DNA from: Bacteroidaceae bacterium
GTDB taxonomy: Bacteria; Bacteroidota; Bacteroidia; Bacteroidales; Bacteroidaceae
Reading direction: 5' to 3'
NCBI GenBank assembly: GCA_028709135.1
Contig: JAQVXN010000026.1
Span: 1 to 12,670 of the forward strand
Length of the DNA: 12,670 nt
How positions within the stretch are numbered: the first letter of the stretch is position 1; every line of letters begins with the position of its first letter. Below, piece by piece: positions 10,924-12,670 of this stretch. Under the pieces are notes generated by a model. It saw only the letters and a list, made by a program, of their open reading frames with translations, was not told the DNA's origin and did no database searches. The translations under genes and the position numbers were made by a program.

Positions 10924-12670
10924 TTAATTGCAGATTGGTTTCCCTTCCGGCGTGATGCCTTCTGCAGAAACGGTGAATTGTTTGCAGGTGGAATTATTCC
11001 AAAATTCTACTTTTGTCTTTCCGTCTTTCCCTATTTTTACATCCGGATTCCAATAAAGTGTACGACGAAAGTCTTCTTCCGGTGGCAGCAGGTCGTAATT
11101 GTTCATTTGAAATGTCTCCGGCACATTATAGGCTTTGAAATATGTTTTACGAGTTCCCTTTTCTTTTATATCAACAAATTTGTGAGTGAAAACATCAATG
11201 AATAATGGCCTTTCTCCGAAGAGAGCTACCTGTAATGGGTCCGTTTCTCTGGGAAGTATCGTTACATACATTGTTCTGATATCATCCAAAGATAAATCAG
11301 GAATAATCTCAGGAGCACTATATTCCATGCCTAAAGAGCCTGTGTTTGTTTGATAGAAGTCTCCTATATGATCACTCCATAACGAAGAATTGCGTTTTTC
11401 AAACACTTGTTTTTTGAAAAACTCTTTTTTCTTGATCCATTCATAGACACCGGGAATTATTTCTCCGTTGTCTTTCATCTTTTCGGTAATGGCATCGCAG
11501 TCATAAAAAATGACATCATCAGTTTTTTCCATCATGTCTTCTCCGGTCCAAGATTTATGTAAGGGATCTGCTTTTTTGGCTTTTACTACCGCCTGTCCCA
11601 GTAAAATGTCTTTCTGAGCTTGTTTTGGCTTATGCAGCAGAGAGTCCGGTAGTGGAATGTAGGTCAGATTCGGACTTTTCTCTGTTTCTGGTTGCTTCAG
11701 CGTAATTTCCCGAAATGAGAGTAGTCGTGGTTCGGGTGAAAACCAACGATTAATGGTTACATTGCAATTTTGGGGTTTCCCGTTTTTTGATGTATTTATA
11801 ATCAAAGTCCATTCTCCATCGCAATTGGGAATCTCGACAGCATAGAAACCTGCGGTATCGGAAACGGCATTTCCTTTAAACCACTCGCCATTCTGATTGT
11901 AAAAAGTGGCTTGCAGTTGAACCTTTCCAAAATCACTTTGCGTTTCTTTTTTGGAAAGTAACTTGCCAACTCCAAAGATGGAGGGCGGTTTCAACCTTCC
12001 ATCCAGATAGAGTGCGTTTTCTCGTGGTTGCTTCTCATGAAAGGTCTCTTGTCCGGACATAATCATCCAGTCGTATTTTCTCCACCCTTGTACCATGGTC
12101 AACAAATCTGCTGCCAGGCGATGTTCGGCATCGTCACTTTCAAGGTAATAATCGGGCCGGTTGATATATCCTTTTAAATCCGATGAAAGTAACAGGTAAG
12201 ACATACAGTTTTCATGGTTTCCGTCATTGAAAACCGTGGCATTGTCTACGACGGAAAGAGAAATGCTGCTTCCTGCTTCGGCTTCCAGATCAAGTCCCAA
12301 TTTGGCGCAGGGTGAAATGGTTTGAACTGTAGGTGTTACTTTAATTTTTTGAGAATCGTCTTTAGCGGGCGGAATGAAGAACAACCGCTCTGCCAGGATT
12401 CTTCCTTCACTGTTGAAAAGGGTAATCTGACTAACACCTGCCGGCAGATTGCTGCGAATGAAAGGCATTACAACAGCGTCCTTTCCGATGGTCAAGGTAT
12501 CGAAATAATAGACTTGTCCGTTTCTTTGCAGACTCAATCCCAGCAGTTGTCCTGCAAAAGTCTTGGTGGCTTCCATCTCCACCATCAGACTGTCTTTGGT
12601 TTGATCTTGGAGTGTCAGCGTGCATCCTTCTTCTTTTACCGGTGGTAAGGGAAAAAGTTTGAGTTTCTTT
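10924..12670 (-). CDS. Large envelope protein with MG2-like and TonB-plug-like regions, C-terminal part
   Basis: This minus-strand gene enters from the right edge with no start in view; about 581 residues are visible. The frame stays open beyond the internal Met at 12585 (visible from KKLKLFPLPP), so that Met is not the start. The visible part has beta-rich segments with ITLFNSEGRILAERLFFIP and SLSVVDNA, resembling macroglobulin-like MG domains. A YLLLSSDLKGYINRPDYYL and MVQGWRKYDW block follows. Then comes a carboxypeptidase-regulatory-like repeat (VSDTAGFYAVEIP), and a plug-like segment (SLDDIRTMYVTILPR, KGTRKTYFKAYNVPETF). The end, FWNNSTCKQFTVSAEGITPEGKPI, is characteristic of a group of large Bacteroidota proteins annotated as MG2 or plug-domain proteins. 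Such proteins are probably outer-membrane associated; their role is unclear. Its GC content looks higher than that of its neighbours. No terminator hairpin was found in the 260 bases after the stop. Confidence 0.8.
   Translation of the reverse strand, partial: KKLKLFPLPPVKEEGCTLTLQDQTKDSLMVEMEATKTFAGQLLGLSLQRNGQVYYFDTLTIGKDAVVMPFIRSNLPAGVSQITLFNSEGRILAERLFFIPPAKDDSQKIKVTPTVQTISPCAKLGLDLEAEAGSSISLSVVDNATVFNDGNHENCMSYLLLSSDLKGYINRPDYYLESDDAEHRLAADLLTMVQGWRKYDWMIMSGQETFHEKQPRENALYLDGRLKPPSIFGVGKLLSKKETQSDFGKVQLQATFYNQNGEWFKGNAVSDTAGFYAVEIPNCDGEWTLIINTSKNGKPQNCNVTINRWFSPEPRLLSFREITLKQPETEKSPNLTYIPLPDSLLHKPKQAQKDILLGQAVVKAKKADPLHKSWTGEDMMEKTDDVIFYDCDAITEKMKDNGEIIPGVYEWIKKKEFFKKQVFEKRNSSLWSDHIGDFYQTNTGSLGMEYSAPEIIPDLSLDDIRTMYVTILPRETDPLQVALFGERPLFIDVFTHKFVDIKEKGTRKTYFKAYNVPETFQMNNYDLLPPEEDFRRTLYWNPDVKIGKDGKTKVEFWNNSTCKQFTVSAEGITPEGKPICN

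Noticed and set aside
12322..12648. 108-codon plus-strand frame
   Set aside because: Antisense to the conserved envelope protein. The translation has no recognisable features.
1..12670. CRISPR array, insertion sequence or phage island
   Set aside because: The only regular array (469-575) has a 21-bp period with no variable spacers, and no transposase, integrase or phage-like gene was seen.

Overview
The window is most likely chromosomal DNA of a Bacteroidales bacterium (Bacteroidota). Four things point there: -7 boxes of the TAnnTTTG type with upstream TTTG elements, a tmRNA whose tag reads GENNYALAA, tRNA and tmRNA genes without an encoded CCA, and protein families typical of the group (DUF4468, GH29 fucosidase, an MG2/plug-like surface protein, a TatAC-only Tat system). 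The DNA is AT-rich, and the last gene (from 10924) looks more GC-rich than the rest. No insertion sequence, phage gene or CRISPR array was seen.

Layout. Positions 1-176 (minus) hold the start of kdsA. A roughly 735-base stretch without a convincing gene follows. It carries a five-copy 21-bp palindromic tandem repeat, an imperfect direct repeat and a set of GTG/CAC dyads. Next come a secreted DUF4468 protein (plus) and a GH29 alpha-L-fucosidase (minus), which share a bidirectional terminator. RNase P RNA (rnpB) and a small secreted helical protein follow on the plus strand, ending in a strong terminator. A short structured stretch (3829-4047) could encode a small RNA.

Positions 7498-4073 (minus) form a compact redox/export operon. 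Its genes are a NapG-like four-cluster ferredoxin with two N-terminal membrane segments, a Tat-signal aldo/keto reductase, a dicluster ferredoxin piece, tatA and tatC. The reductase and ferredoxin pieces are one reading frame split by a single in-frame TAA. The operon appears to make the Tat translocase together with its own folded, cofactor-bearing substrates.

Next are a minus-strand polyprenyl-phosphate sugar-phosphate transferase and the divergent ssrA (tmRNA) gene. A minus-strand operon follows, with an ECF sigma factor, a small two-TM protein that may be its regulator, and a three-TM protein. Two tRNA-Val(UAC) genes then form one unit; the promoter-proximal copy has C instead of the near-universal U at position 33. 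The window ends inside a large envelope protein with MG2-like and plug-like regions (10924 to the edge, minus).

The observations most worth a second look are the in-frame stop splitting the reductase from its ferredoxin domain, the C33 tRNA-Val, the internal twin-arginine motif in the NapG-like protein, and the palindromic repeat array with a symmetric substitution.
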